Below are positions 23,983-33,396 of a DNA stretch of 64,000 bases, piece after piece (position 1 is the first letter of the stretch; each line of letters opens with the position of its first letter). Location of the stretch: NCBI RefSeq assembly GCF_001591605.1, contig NZ_BCVF01000014.1, positions 1 through 64,000 on the forward strand, read 5' to 3'. Source of the stretch: Bacillus badius NBRC 15713. GTDB lineage: Bacteria; Bacillota; Bacilli; Bacillales; Domibacillaceae. The notes under the pieces were generated by a model. The model was not told the DNA's origin. It was given only the letters and a program-made list of their open reading frames with translations, and did no database searches. The translations under genes were made by a program, and so were the position numbers.

Positions 23983-24267
23983 TTAATTATAACCCCAAAC
24001 CATTGTAAACAGGGTACCAAGGATAGTCACTACACCTACAAACAGGGCGTACGCAATATTTGTATAAAGCGTAGAACGATCCGAGTTTTCTCCGATATGC
24101 ATGAACAGCAGCAACTGCAGGCTTGCCTGAACAATAGCCGTAATTAACAAAATCGTCATTCCGGCTGTATAAGACAAATCAAAATAAACAACAGCTAAAG
24201 CAACTAGTGAAAGGATTAGCGAGAAAACAAATCCCATCACATGAGGAAGTGGGAATAACTGTTTCAT
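23983..24267 (-). CDS. qoxD: Quinol oxidase subunit IV
   Basis: A 94-residue membrane protein with three transmembrane helices, matching subunit IV of the cytochrome aa3-600 menaquinol oxidase. It has LPHVMGFVFSLILSLVALAV near the start and QASLQLLLFMHIGE in the middle, the last being characteristic of QoxD/CyoD. It lacks the hydrophilic His-rich tail present in the 124-residue B. subtilis protein. Here a His-rich tail is found on QoxA instead. It begins one base after the qoxC stop and is last in the operon. Confidence 0.92.
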   Translation of the reverse strand: MKQLFPLPHVMGFVFSLILSLVALAVVYFDLSYTAGMTILLITAIVQASLQLLLFMHIGENSDRSTLYTNIAYALFVGVVTILGTLFTMVWGYN

Positions 24268-24268
24268 A

Positions 24269-24865
24269 TTACATCAATCCTTTCAAATAAACGAAGCTGA
24301 AGATGAAGATCCAGACAACATCAAGGAAATGCCAATATAAAGAGAAAATAAAGGACTTATTCGCTGTTTCAGGAGTAAATCCATGTTTTCTCACTTGAAG
24401 CAAAATGGCGGTTCCCCATAAAAGTCCAAATGTTACGTGAGCTCCGTGTGTACCGAGCAATGTGAACAAGCTAGAGAGAAAGGCGCTTGTTTGCATTGTT
24501 GCCCCTTCATGAACATAAGTCACAAATTCAGTAATTTCAACGCCAAGGAACCCAAGGCCCAATACGAGAGTGATCATAAAGAAAGTCATCATCGCTTTCT
24601 TTAATCCAAGCCGCATAGCATGAATACCCAGGCCGATTGTGAAACTGCTTGTTAAAAGCAGGAAGGTTTCTATTAATACAGGCTTTAATTCGAAAATTTC
24701 CTTAGCACTCGGACCGTTTCCATAACGGTTGGCCAATGTAAAGTACACGGCAAAAAGGGTGGAGAAGAGGGCAATTTCCGCCCCTAAAAATATCCAAAAC
24801 CCTAAAACCTTTAATCGGTTTTCTTCTGTACTATATTCCAATGGAAGTGAGTGATCTATTTTCAT
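24269..24865 (-). CDS. qoxC: Quinol oxidase subunit III
   Basis: A 198-residue membrane protein with five helices, typical of the short subunit III of quinol-type haem-copper oxidases. Conserved segments include FWIFLGAEIALFSTLFAVYF, the Glu-containing VTFGLLWG region with THGAHV, and YWHFLDVVWIFIF near the C-terminus. It stabilises the catalytic subunit and is not redox-active. Its start overlaps the qoxB stop by four bases (ATGA), so translation is coupled. Confidence 0.94.
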   Translation of the reverse strand: MKIDHSLPLEYSTEENRLKVLGFWIFLGAEIALFSTLFAVYFTLANRYGNGPSAKEIFELKPVLIETFLLLTSSFTIGLGIHAMRLGLKKAMMTFFMITLVLGLGFLGVEITEFVTYVHEGATMQTSAFLSSLFTLLGTHGAHVTFGLLWGTAILLQVRKHGFTPETANKSFIFSLYWHFLDVVWIFIFSFVYLKGLM

Positions 24866-26805
24866 TTTCTTTCACCTCGCAATGCTTCTTCCGTCCGCTC
24901 GATTTCCTCAACGGATATATGATAGCCATGATCCCGCTCAAATGTGCGGAAGGCCATTGTCCCAAGAATGACTAATCCGGCAATAATGGCTGGGAGCCAC
25001 CAGCTGAATACAAGGAAGAAACCGGCAAAGAAGAATGCTATTCCCATAATGAATGGCATGCCGCTGTTGCTTGGCATATGAATAGGCTCATAAGCGCCTT
25101 CAGCAAGCGGTGTTTTGTTTTTCTTAGAGAACCAGAAAGCATCTAATGAATCAACAGTTGGCACTTTCGCAAAGTTATATACAGGAACCGGGCTGTGTGT
25201 GCTCCATTCCAGCGTTCTGGCGTTCCAAGGATCGCCGGTTGTATCACGCGGGCTGTAGCGTACACTCCAGTAGATATTGTACACGAGAATAATGAACCCA
25301 ATTGCCAATCCGACAGCACCGATGGCAGAAATCAAGTTTAATGGTCCAAAGCCGGTGCTTGCAGAGTACGTATACATCCGGCGTGTCATTCCGTTTAATC
25401 CAAGAATAAACAGCGGGAAGAATGTCACATTAAAGCTGACAACAATCACCCAGAATGACAGTTTTCCAAGACGCTCGTTCAAACGGAAGCCGAAGACTTT
25501 CGGAAACCAGTAGTAGAAACCGGCAATAACCGCAAAAACCGTTCCTGGAATTAATACGTAGTGGAAGTGGGCAACAAGGAACATCGTATTATGATACTGA
25601 TAGTCAGCACTTGCCATCGCCAGCATAACCCCGGTGACGCCGCCGATTGTGAAAATTGGGATGAACGCCAGAGAGTACAGCATCGGAGTAGTAAATTCAA
25701 TTTTTCCTTTCCGCAGCGTCAAGAGCCAGTTGAATATTTTGACCCCGGTCGGCACGGCAATGGCCATTGTAGTGATGGAGAATACGCTGTTTACCATCAC
25801 GCCATGGCCCATTGTATAGAAGTGATGCGCCCATACAACGAAGGAAAGCATTGAAATAGCGACCATACTAATAACCATTGATTTATAGCCGTATAGGTTC
25901 TTGCGGGCAAATGTAGAAATGATTTCGCTGTAAATACCAAATGCCGGAAGAATAACGATATAGACTTCAGGGTGTCCCCAAATCCAGAAGAGGTTGGCCC
26001 AAAGCATATCCATCCCGCCATTTTGCATAGCGAAAAACTGTGTGCCGAATTGGCGGTCAAACATCATTAAAGCAAGAGCAACTGTTAATACAGGGAAAGC
26101 AAACACAATAATGACATTTGTAATCAAAACGGACCAAGTAAACATCGGCATTTTCATTAATTTCATGCCTGGTGCACGCATTTTTAAAATCGTAACGATA
26201 AAGTTAATCCCTGTCATCAATGTCCCGATACCGGAAATTTGCAGAGCAAGAGAGTAATAGTTGTTACCGACAGTCGGGCTGAACTCCGGACTTGCAAGCG
26301 GGAAGTAAGCTGTCCAGCCGGCATCCGGCGACCCTCCAATAACGAATGAAATGTTAAATAACATAGCCCCGGCAAAAAACAGCCAGAAGCTGATGGCATT
26401 TAAGCGCGGAAACGCCACGTCACGCGCCCCGATTTGCAGGGGAATGACAACGTTCATTAAACCAATAACAAATGGCATAGCCATAAACAAAATCATAACG
26501 ACCCCATGAGTCGTAAAGATCTCGTTATAGTGTTGCGCATCGAGTAAGCCGTTTTCCGGTCTAGCGGTTTGCGCCCGCATTAACAAGGCATCTACTCCGC
26601 CCCGGAACAGCATAAGCAAAGCACTCAAAATATACATAACGCCAATACGTTTATGATCAACGGTCGTTAACCATTCGTTCCAGAGGTAACCCCATTTTTT
26701 AAAATAGGTCAACCCGATTGGAATAGCCAGCGAAACAACCGCGATGGCAACCATCGAAGCATAAATCATCGGTTCGCCGGTTACGAAAAATTCATCCCAT
26801 TTCAT
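24862..26805 (-). CDS. qoxB: Quinol oxidase subunit I (aa3-600)
   Basis: A 647-residue catalytic subunit of the proton-pumping menaquinol oxidase, reducing O2 to water. About 14-15 helices are present. The haem a ligand lies in FTTHGVVMILFMAMP, the CuB site in WIWGHPEVYIVILPAFG with HH in VWAHHFYTMG, and the haem ligands in LVAHFHYVLIPGTVFA. These are the signatures of subunit I in the haem-copper oxidase family. It is preceded by GGAAAGGAG. Together with qoxA, qoxC and qoxD it forms a complete oxidase. Confidence 0.96.
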   Translation of the reverse strand: MKWDEFFVTGEPMIYASMVAIAVVSLAIPIGLTYFKKWGYLWNEWLTTVDHKRIGVMYILSALLMLFRGGVDALLMRAQTARPENGLLDAQHYNEIFTTHGVVMILFMAMPFVIGLMNVVIPLQIGARDVAFPRLNAISFWLFFAGAMLFNISFVIGGSPDAGWTAYFPLASPEFSPTVGNNYYSLALQISGIGTLMTGINFIVTILKMRAPGMKLMKMPMFTWSVLITNVIIVFAFPVLTVALALMMFDRQFGTQFFAMQNGGMDMLWANLFWIWGHPEVYIVILPAFGIYSEIISTFARKNLYGYKSMVISMVAISMLSFVVWAHHFYTMGHGVMVNSVFSITTMAIAVPTGVKIFNWLLTLRKGKIEFTTPMLYSLAFIPIFTIGGVTGVMLAMASADYQYHNTMFLVAHFHYVLIPGTVFAVIAGFYYWFPKVFGFRLNERLGKLSFWVIVVSFNVTFFPLFILGLNGMTRRMYTYSASTGFGPLNLISAIGAVGLAIGFIILVYNIYWSVRYSPRDTTGDPWNARTLEWSTHSPVPVYNFAKVPTVDSLDAFWFSKKNKTPLAEGAYEPIHMPSNSGMPFIMGIAFFFAGFFLVFSWWLPAIIAGLVILGTMAFRTFERDHGYHISVEEIERTEEALRGERK

Positions 26806-26879
26806 ATTGGATGACTCCTTTCCAAATTGTTACTTTAGACAAATGTTTTATTCACTAGCAGGGAAGATGAGTCGCTGGT

Positions 26880-27824
26880 TTATTGATGCTCTTTATTTTC
26901 CATATGCTCCATATGGTCCATATTGTCGTGTTCTTTGTGATCCTCATGGCCTGTTGGCTGATCTTCCTTCTCCTCACCATGATGATGTCCGGCATGTTCT
27001 CCTTCTGGAGCTGGTTTGAACTCAAGGTGAGTGGATGTATACGTTTTGCGTCCTACATGAGGTGTTTCCAAAAGTTGATCAAATTCTTTTTCAGTTAATT
27101 TTGGTGCTGTCTGTTTTACGTCACTGACCCATTCTTTATACTCGGATGGCGTCATCGCTTGGGCCTCAAACTCCATGTGGGCAAAGCCCTCACCGCTGAA
27201 GTTAGAGTTCTTGCCCATATAAGATCCCGGTGTATCAGCTGACAAATGAATTTTCGTCACCATATCACTCATAGCATATTTCTGACCGGCAAGCTGCGGA
27301 ATCCAAAAACTCGTAATTGGTCCATAAGAATATAAGCGGAATTCAACCGGACGATCTGTCGGAAGATTGACATAGTTGACGGTTTCAATTCCTTCCTCCG
27401 GATAGCTGAAATGCCATTTCCAGTTAGAGGAGGAAGCATAAATGACAAGTGGCTTCTCGTTAGCATAGCCTGCGGGCACGCTCTCCACTTTATCCGTTGT
27501 CCGAACCGTAACGACAGACAATATAATTACAATAATAATAGGAATGACTGTCCAAATTAATTCTAGCCATTTGTTTCCTTCTTCATGAGGAGGCTCATAG
27601 TCTTTATCCATCTTGGAAGCACGATATTTTACAAGGACAAATACATAAAGGATATAGACAACCAGCAAGATACCGGCCATCATCATAATCGAAAAAATAA
27701 TTGTATCGGATAATGTTTTTGCTTGTGGCCCTTTAGGATCGAGAACCATTAACGGGCTGTCACAACCCGCCAGTGCAGTGGAAACAGCGAAGATTACGGA
27801 TAGTAATAACCACTTTACTTTCAT
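26880..27824 (-). CDS. qoxA: Quinol oxidase subunit II, lipoprotein
   Basis: A 314-residue subunit II. It has a lipoprotein signal with lipobox LAGC (Cys21), two transmembrane helices (TIIFSIMMMAGILLVVYILY and LELIWTVIPIIIVIILSVV) and an extracellular cupredoxin domain with WKWHFSYPEEG and FWIPQLAGQKYAMSDM. The CuA ligands (CxxxC) are absent, which marks it as a quinol and not a cytochrome c oxidase. Unusually, the last 40 or so residues are a His/Glu/Asp-rich tail (HAGHHHGEEKEDQPTGHEDH and so on), a probable metal-binding extension facing outside. It is the first gene of qoxABCD, with GAGAGGGG before the ATG. Confidence 0.94.
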   Translation of the reverse strand: MKVKWLLLSVIFAVSTALAGCDSPLMVLDPKGPQAKTLSDTIIFSIMMMAGILLVVYILYVFVLVKYRASKMDKDYEPPHEEGNKWLELIWTVIPIIIVIILSVVTVRTTDKVESVPAGYANEKPLVIYASSSNWKWHFSYPEEGIETVNYVNLPTDRPVEFRLYSYGPITSFWIPQLAGQKYAMSDMVTKIHLSADTPGSYMGKNSNFSGEGFAHMEFEAQAMTPSEYKEWVSDVKQTAPKLTEKEFDQLLETPHVGRKTYTSTHLEFKPAPEGEHAGHHHGEEKEDQPTGHEDHKEHDNMDHMEHMENKEHQ

Positions 27825-27854
27825 TTTTAACCCCTCTCACTTCATTTGAACTTT

Positions 27855-27872
27855 ATGTGCAATATTTCACAA
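27855..27872 (-). promoter_or_regulatory. Rex-like operator upstream of qoxA
   Basis: ATGTGCAATATTTCACAA matches the Rex consensus TTGTGAAATATTTCACAA at 16 of 18 positions. It lies 31 bp before the qoxA start codon, where a bound repressor would block the transcript. Rex senses the NADH/NAD ratio. Confidence 0.6.
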
Positions 27873-28156
27873 TAATTTTTGAAACCCTTATCCATCTAAC
27901 TTCCCAGTATCTCCTTTCTGTATTTGCATGATTATCATAGTCCTATCCAAACTAAAAAACAAATAGAAATATATCGTGTCACAAAAGATTCAATATTGTA
28001 AGTAAATGACTGGAAAAATAGAAACTTAGTATATTTTATTCCATAAAAAGGAATATAAAGAACCTTGCTTTCCCTTCGCTCATTGTCAGCAGAAATGTTC
28101 TATATTACTATTAAAATGAGACTAATTTCCTTTAATAGGAGAATGGAGGAAAGAAT
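27873..28156. other. Divergent promoter region of qoxA and the SLH hydrolase
   Basis: AT-rich noncoding DNA between divergent genes. On the minus strand, TTGTTT, a 17-bp spacer and TATGAT (near 27931-27959) make a weak candidate qox promoter. A run ending AGGAGAATGGAGG before 28157 is the ribosome-binding site of the SLH protein. I see no RNA gene or ORF. Confidence 0.4.
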
Positions 28157-30097
28157 ATGAGAGAAAAACAAAAGTGGAAACGGATTGGACCTGTTTTACT
28201 TGCGGCTGCTATCGGCACGAGCGGCACCTTCCTGCCAGTTCAGCCTCACATCTCTGCACAAGCGCAGGAACCGGTTAAAAAGAAAACAGACAAAAGGGCA
28301 GAAGAAACAGCCCATCTCTTTATGTCGGCTGTACTGGAAGAAAGATGGGCTGACGGTTATCATTTATTTAATGAAAATTTGAAAAAGTATGTTTCTATGG
28401 AGCAATTCCCCTCCATTTGGAAGGCTAAAACCGCCCCGTTTGGAAAGCTGGGAAAACCGCTGGCCGTGAAAACAGCGGACAATCAAGTACATACTAGTGT
28501 AACGCTGACCTATCAGACTGCTCCTTTTCCTGTCGATATTACGATTCATCTTGATCAAGCAGGAAAAATCGATGACTTTTTTATTCCTTTTTATGCTGCG
28601 CCGCCAAGTCAATACAAGTCTCCTGCCTATGACAAAACAGACAAATATACAGAGCAAGAAGTGGCCTTTGGCAAAGGGGAATTGGCGCTTCCGGGCACAT
28701 TGACACTTCCGAAAGGCAAAGGGCCATTTCCGGCAGTCGCTCTCGTCCACGGTTCAGGTCCGAATGATCGGGATGAGTCCTTAAATTCAACGAAGCCCTT
28801 TCGTGATCTGGCAGTCGGCCTGGCAAATAAAGGTATTGCTGTTCTCCGTTATGAGAAATTAACAAGAGAGCATCATATAAAGACTGGGATGAATCCAAAG
28901 CTTAGTTTACAGGAAGAGACAATTGATGATGCTCTCGCAGCGGTTCAGTTTTTAGACAGTCTTCCGGAAGTGAGCGATCAATTGTATGTCTTGGGCCACA
29001 GCCAGGGAGGCTATGCGCTGCCGCGTATTTTAAAGGCAGATGCTGCACACCGGATTACAGGAGGCATTATTGTAGCTGGTCCTAGCGGCAAATTTCAAGA
29101 TTTGATGCTATGGCAGCAGCGCGCAGCGGTAGAAAGGGCGAAAAAACAACCGCTTCCTCCAGAAGACTTGCAAGCGATCGAAGCCAATCTAGCCTTCTGG
29201 GAGCAGCAAATCGCTTTGATCAATAATCCAGACTATACAAAGGAACGTCTTCCGGAGGGATTTCAGCTCGGTAATCCGTACTGGTGGTTCGATTTGCGTG
29301 ATTATGTTCCGGCTGAGTTAGCCGCCGAGCAACAGGTTCCGCTTCTTATTATGCAAGGACAAAAAGATCTGCAAGTACCCGCTTCGGAATTAACAAAATG
29401 GAAAAATGCGCTTGCTCACCGGAAAAACGTTTCTTATAAAATGTATCCAGATTTGATTCATTTGCTTGTGAATGCCAAAGGGGAGCCGGATTATTCAGAA
29501 TATAATGTTCCAGCGAATGTTCCCGAAGAATTTATTGAAGATATCGCCCAATGGATAGGAAAAGACACACTCTCTTTTTCCGATGTAAAGGCTGGTTTCT
29601 GGGCGTATAAAGAAATTCAGTTTATGGCCAAAAAAGGGTATCTGAGCGGCTATGCAGATGGAACGTTCGGACCCAATCAGACTGTGACGCGGGCACAGGC
29701 AGCGAAGCTGTTAGCCAAGGCTTTGCACTTTGACCTGAATCAAAAAATTGAACAGGCAACCTTTAAAGATGTGCCGGCGCAAAGCGAATTCCTTCCTTAT
29801 ATACGCTTTTTAAATGAGAAGGGGATTATGTCCGGATACAAAGACGGAACTTTCCGGCCAAACGAGCCGCTGAGCCGCGCTCAGATGGCAAGAATGCTGA
29901 TGGAGGCTTTTCAGCTAAAAGGACAGCCTGCTAAGTTGTTTAGCGACATTCGAAAAGATCACTGGGCTTTTCAGTCCATTCATGCCCTTGCTGCCCATGG
30001 AATAGCTGCCGGCAATTCAAACGGCACATTCGGGCCAGCTGAAAAAGTTACGCGAGCCCAGGCTGCGGCCTTTTTATATCGTTCTCTTCATCAGTAA
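28157..30097 (+). CDS. Cell-surface alpha/beta hydrolase with three SLH domains
   Basis: A 646-residue exported protein. Its signal peptide is GPVLLAAAIGTSGTFLPV, cleaved after about ISAQAQ. A DUF3887-like region follows (about 45-155). An alpha/beta hydrolase domain of the YqgR/dienelactone kind (about 170-475) has VALVHGSGPNDRDES, the nucleophile Ser in GHSQGGYALP, an acid candidate in MQGQKDLQVP and the catalytic His in YPDLIHLLV. Three S-layer homology repeats end the protein: DVKAGFWAYKEIQFMAKKGY, DVPAQSEFLPYIRFLNEKGI and DIRKDHWAFQSIHALAAHGI, each followed by a G-F-P-TRAQAA motif. SLH domains anchor to pyruvylated wall polymer. It is a wall-bound esterase or peptidase of unknown substrate. 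Confidence 0.9.
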   Translation: MREKQKWKRIGPVLLAAAIGTSGTFLPVQPHISAQAQEPVKKKTDKRAEETAHLFMSAVLEERWADGYHLFNENLKKYVSMEQFPSIWKAKTAPFGKLGKPLAVKTADNQVHTSVTLTYQTAPFPVDITIHLDQAGKIDDFFIPFYAAPPSQYKSPAYDKTDKYTEQEVAFGKGELALPGTLTLPKGKGPFPAVALVHGSGPNDRDESLNSTKPFRDLAVGLANKGIAVLRYEKLTREHHIKTGMNPKLSLQEETIDDALAAVQFLDSLPEVSDQLYVLGHSQGGYALPRILKADAAHRITGGIIVAGPSGKFQDLMLWQQRAAVERAKKQPLPPEDLQAIEANLAFWEQQIALINNPDYTKERLPEGFQLGNPYWWFDLRDYVPAELAAEQQVPLLIMQGQKDLQVPASELTKWKNALAHRKNVSYKMYPDLIHLLVNAKGEPDYSEYNVPANVPEEFIEDIAQWIGKDTLSFSDVKAGFWAYKEIQFMAKKGYLSGYADGTFGPNQTVTRAQAAKLLAKALHFDLNQKIEQATFKDVPAQSEFLPYIRFLNEKGIMSGYKDGTFRPNEPLSRAQMARMLMEAFQLKGQPAKLFSDIRKDHWAFQSIHALAAHGIAAGNSNGTFGPAEKVTRAQAAAFLYRSLHQ

Positions 30098-30158
30098 ACT
30101 TCTGTTCTTTTTTGCATGTTTGCGATTATACTAAAGAAAAAAGAAAGCAGGGAGAACT

Positions 30159-31838
30159 TTGACAAATATTCAAACGCCATTAACAGACTTGGAAATTGCC
30201 CGAAAAGCGGATATGCGGCCCATTCAAGAGGTTGCGGCCGCAGCGGATATTCCGGCCGAAGCACTGGAGCCCTATGGAAAGTATAAAGCCAAAATTAATG
30301 TATCCAAGCTCCCTCAAAAGACGCAGACGGGAAAAGTAGTGTTAGTGACAGCGATTAGCCCTACCCCGGCAGGAGAAGGAAAATCCACTGTGACAGTCGG
30401 ATTGGCGGACGCTCTCTCCCGATTGAAAAAAAAGACGATGGTGGCCCTTCGTGAGCCTTCTTTAGGACCAGTCATGGGAATGAAAGGAGGAGCCACTGGC
30501 GGGGGATATTCACAAGTCCTGCCAATGGAAGAAATTAATCTTCATTTTAACGGGGATATCCATGCGATTACAGCGGCAAACAACACGTTAAGTGCACTGA
30601 TTGATAACCATATTCACCACGGAAACCTTCTACAAATCGATCCCCGGCGGATCACGTGGAAACGAGTGCTTGACCTCAATGACCGGGCGTTGCGCCATAT
30701 TACGGTCGGGTTAGGCGGACCTGCCCACGGTGTGCCACGCGAGGATGGCTTCGATATTACGGTGGCTTCAGAAATTATGGCCATTCTGTGCTTAGCCACA
30801 AGTTTATCTGATTTAAAAGAGCGGCTCGGTCGCATTGTCATTGGTTATACATATGACAAGAAACCGGTAACGGCCCATGATTTAGAAGCAGAAGGGGCAC
30901 TCGCTGTTCTGCTGAAAGAGGCGTTCAAGCCGAACCTCGTTCAAACGATTGAAGGAACACCGGCACTTATCCACGGCGGGCCGTTTGCAAATATCGCTCA
31001 CGGCTGCAACTCCATCATGGCTACCAATACAGCGCGGCAGCTGGCGGATATCGTCGTGACCGAAGCGGGCTTCGGAGCCGATCTCGGTGCAGAGAAATTT
31101 ATGCACATTAAAGCACGACAAGGGAAGTTTTCGCCGGATGCGGTCGTGATTGTAGCAACCGTACGGGCACTGAAAATGCATGGCGGCGTGCCAAAGCAGC
31201 AATTAAAAGCCGAAAATGCAGAAGCAGTCCGAGCTGGCTTGCCGAATTTAGAAAAACACATTGATACGATCCGCCGTTTTGGGCTCGAACCTGTTATCGC
31301 TGTTAATCGCTTTACATCCGATACGCCGGAGGAAATAAATGAAATTCTTAACTGGTGCCGCTTGCATCAGACAGAAGCAGTTGTTGCGGATGTTTGGGAA
31401 AAAGGAGGGCAAGGCGGACTTGAACTTGCCGAAGCTGTCTGCAGACAACTGAATCAGCCAAATCACTTTGCTCCGCTTTACAGTCCAGGAGAGAAGGTAG
31501 CAGATAAAGTGCAGACCATTGTCAAAGAGGTCTATGGAGGAGAAGACGTGCACTTTACTGATAAAGCCCAAAAGCAGCTTGCCGCTATTGAGCAAAATGG
31601 CTGGGATACGCTGCCGATCTGCATGGCAAAGACCCAATATTCATTTACGGATGAACCAGGCCGCATTGGCCGTCCACAAGAGTTTACGATCACCGTCCGG
31701 GAGATCATCCCGAAAATAGGCGCAGGCTTTCTTGTCTGTTTAACCGGAGAGATGATGACGATGCCCGGGCTGCCTAAACAGCCGGCAGCCATGAACATGG
31801 ATCTTGATGACTCCGGTCATATTAGCGGATTAATGTAA
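30159..31838 (+). CDS. fhs: Formate-tetrahydrofolate ligase
   Basis: A 559-residue enzyme that makes 10-formyl-THF from formate, ATP and THF for one-carbon metabolism. Signature motifs are the P-loop-like [38 protein letters not shown] and [16 protein letters not shown]. The C-terminal [19 protein letters not shown] is typical of the family. The start is a TTG at 30159 after CAGGGAGAAC. The length is normal and no catalytic element is missing. It is transcribed alone and ended by a strong terminator. Confidence 0.97.
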   Translation: MTNIQTPLTDLEIARKADMRPIQEVAAAADIPAEALEPYGKYKAKINVSKLPQKTQTGKVVLVTAISPTPAGEGKSTVTVGLADALSRLKKKTMVALREPSLGPVMGMKGGATGGGYSQVLPMEEINLHFNGDIHAITAANNTLSALIDNHIHHGNLLQIDPRRITWKRVLDLNDRALRHITVGLGGPAHGVPREDGFDITVASEIMAILCLATSLSDLKERLGRIVIGYTYDKKPVTAHDLEAEGALAVLLKEAFKPNLVQTIEGTPALIHGGPFANIAHGCNSIMATNTARQLADIVVTEAGFGADLGAEKFMHIKARQGKFSPDAVVIVATVRALKMHGGVPKQQLKAENAEAVRAGLPNLEKHIDTIRRFGLEPVIAVNRFTSDTPEEINEILNWCRLHQTEAVVADVWEKGGQGGLELAEAVCRQLNQPNHFAPLYSPGEKVADKVQTIVKEVYGGEDVHFTDKAQKQLAAIEQNGWDTLPICMAKTQYSFTDEPGRIGRPQEFTITVREIIPKIGAGFLVCLTGEMMTMPGLPKQPAAMNMDLDDSGHISGLM

Positions 31839-31887
31839 AAAAAGCCGTCGCTTTGAACATCGAAACACGTTCAAGGCGACGGCTTTT
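31837..31887. terminator. Intrinsic terminator after fhs
   Basis: AAAAAAGCCGTCG and CGACGGCTTTTT, with an inner extension TTGAAC / GTTCAA, form a long hairpin that can work for both fhs and the convergent ykuS. Confidence 0.9.
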
Positions 31888-31934
31888 TGTATGATACAGC
31901 GTTTCAGCATCGCTGATAACATTCTCATTCTAGA

Positions 31935-32180
31935 TTACTGAACTCTTTCCTCGATCTCGCGGCATACTTCATCTGCCGATAAGCCGCTTGCTTCAATAAT
32001 AGGCGCTTTTGCGGATAGCTCTTGCATGCCCATAACATTGGAGTCCATTCCTGTTACGACACAGGCAGAACAGTTGTTTAAATCTCCCGCTGATTTAAAA
32101 TCGATGACCTCATATCCTTTTTCGCGAAGTGCCTGAGTGACATTGGTAAGCGACTGTTCTACAGCAATTCTTTTTGTCAT
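31935..32180 (-). CDS. ykuS: YkuS family protein (UPF0180)
   Basis: An 81-residue cytoplasmic protein of unknown function. It matches B. subtilis YkuS across its whole length: RIAVEQSLTNVTQALREKGY, a central CSACVVTGMDSNVMGM and the end GLSADEVCREIEERV. The family carries the two Cys of CxxC, also seen here. No catalytic role can be stated. It appears to be monocistronic, between convergent fhs and an aldo/keto reductase. Confidence 0.9.
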   Translation of the reverse strand: MTKRIAVEQSLTNVTQALREKGYEVIDFKSAGDLNNCSACVVTGMDSNVMGMQELSAKAPIIEASGLSADEVCREIEERVQ

Positions 32181-32357
32181 TTGATATTGCCCTCCTTGAG
32201 TTCATTGCAGTTGTTTCTACCCATCCATCAGTGTCTGCCGATGGAAGCTTCACTGTGTAGGTTGTCTATTTCCCGCTGTTTTTATTCCGAACTTTAAAGG
32301 GAAGAATAAAGAAGGGAGGTGATGTGGCAAGATACAACGAAGAGGGATGCTTTCCAT

Positions 32358-32405
32358 AATGAAAGCGGCACTAGAAGATGATTCTTCCCATGCCGCTGTT
32401 TCATT
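32358..32405 (-). terminator. Possible terminator of the aldo/keto reductase gene
   Basis: AATGAAAGCGGCA pairs with TGCCGCTGTTTCATT with one bulge. It directly follows the stop codon of the reductase gene but lacks a clear T-run. Confidence 0.4.
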
Positions 32406-33229
32406 TAGCGAATGTTCATGTCATTTGGCGCCGGCCCTTTGCGCCGATTGCGGTTTAATTCGTTAATTTCTGTCATTTCCTCTTGGGATAGCTCAAAGTC
32501 AAACACCTGGAAGTTTTCTTCAATCCGGGATGGAGTGACGGATTTTGGGATGACAATCGTGCCGTTTTGTATATGCCAGCGCAGCACTACTTGAGCCGGC
32601 GATTTACGGTGCACCTCAGCAATTTGCTGAATCACCGCATCTTTCAATACGTCGCCTCCTTGCTCCAGCGGACTCCACGCTTCCACGAGAATATCGTGTT
32701 TTGCGCAAAACTCTTTCATTTCCGGCTGGGCAAGATACGGGTGGCATTCCACCTGGTTCAGCACAGGCTTTACATCGCATTCCTTCAAAATGCGTTCTAA
32801 ATGCTCAATTTCAAAGTTACAAACGCCGATCGCTTTTACGCGCCCATCATGATACAGCTTTTCCAGCGCTTTGTATGTATCGACATACTCGTCATATTTT
32901 GGAGTAGGCCAGTGGATTAAATATAAGTCGACATATTCAAGGCCGAGCCGCTCCAGGCTTTCTTCAAAAGCCCGCAATGTGTTTTCGTAGCCTTGATCGC
33001 TATTCCAAACCTTTGTCGTTATAAACAGCTCTTCACGCGGCACAGAGGATTGCTGAATCGCCTTGCCGACACCTGTTTCGTTTTGGTATACCATCGCTGT
33101 ATCGATCGATCTGTAGCCTGTTTCGATCGCTTTAGTGACCGCAACCGTCGCCTGGTCGTCCTCTACTTGCCAAACGCCAAAGCCGAGTTGAGGCATCTTT
33201 AAGCCATTATTTAACGTTACAACATTCAT
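32405..33229 (-). CDS. Aldo/keto reductase (YvgN/YtbE type)
   Basis: A 274-residue NADPH-dependent aldo/keto reductase of the AKR5G/YvgN kind. The catalytic tetrad is clear: Asp43 and Tyr48 (YRSIDTAMVYQNE), Lys73 (LFITTKVWN) and His106 (VDLYLIHWPTP). The cofactor-binding motif IPKSVTPSRIEEN is at the C-terminal end. Homologues in B. subtilis reduce methylglyoxal, glyoxal and other aldehydes, so an aldehyde-detoxifying role is likely. It is transcribed alone. Confidence 0.93.
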   Translation of the reverse strand: MNVVTLNNGLKMPQLGFGVWQVEDDQATVAVTKAIETGYRSIDTAMVYQNETGVGKAIQQSSVPREELFITTKVWNSDQGYENTLRAFEESLERLGLEYVDLYLIHWPTPKYDEYVDTYKALEKLYHDGRVKAIGVCNFEIEHLERILKECDVKPVLNQVECHPYLAQPEMKEFCAKHDILVEAWSPLEQGGDVLKDAVIQQIAEVHRKSPAQVVLRWHIQNGTIVIPKSVTPSRIEENFQVFDFELSQEEMTEINELNRNRRKGPAPNDMNIR

Positions 33230-33396
33230 TTGGCATCTCTCCTTTTATATGAAGTATCCGTTCTGTTTCCATTCGGGGAACATTACTAAGAATAACAAGA
33301 TATAGGAAAAATAGAAAGTTTAACGGCCTTGCTTTCGTGAAAGTATCAATATTAAAAGAACCGTAAACTATGAAAACAGAGGGGGCGGACGCTTGT

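Noticed and set aside
32324-32359. Eleven-codon ORF (MARYNEEGCFP) after a strong GGGAGGTGATG
   Set aside because: Too short to support, with no downstream gene on that strand for a leader peptide to control.
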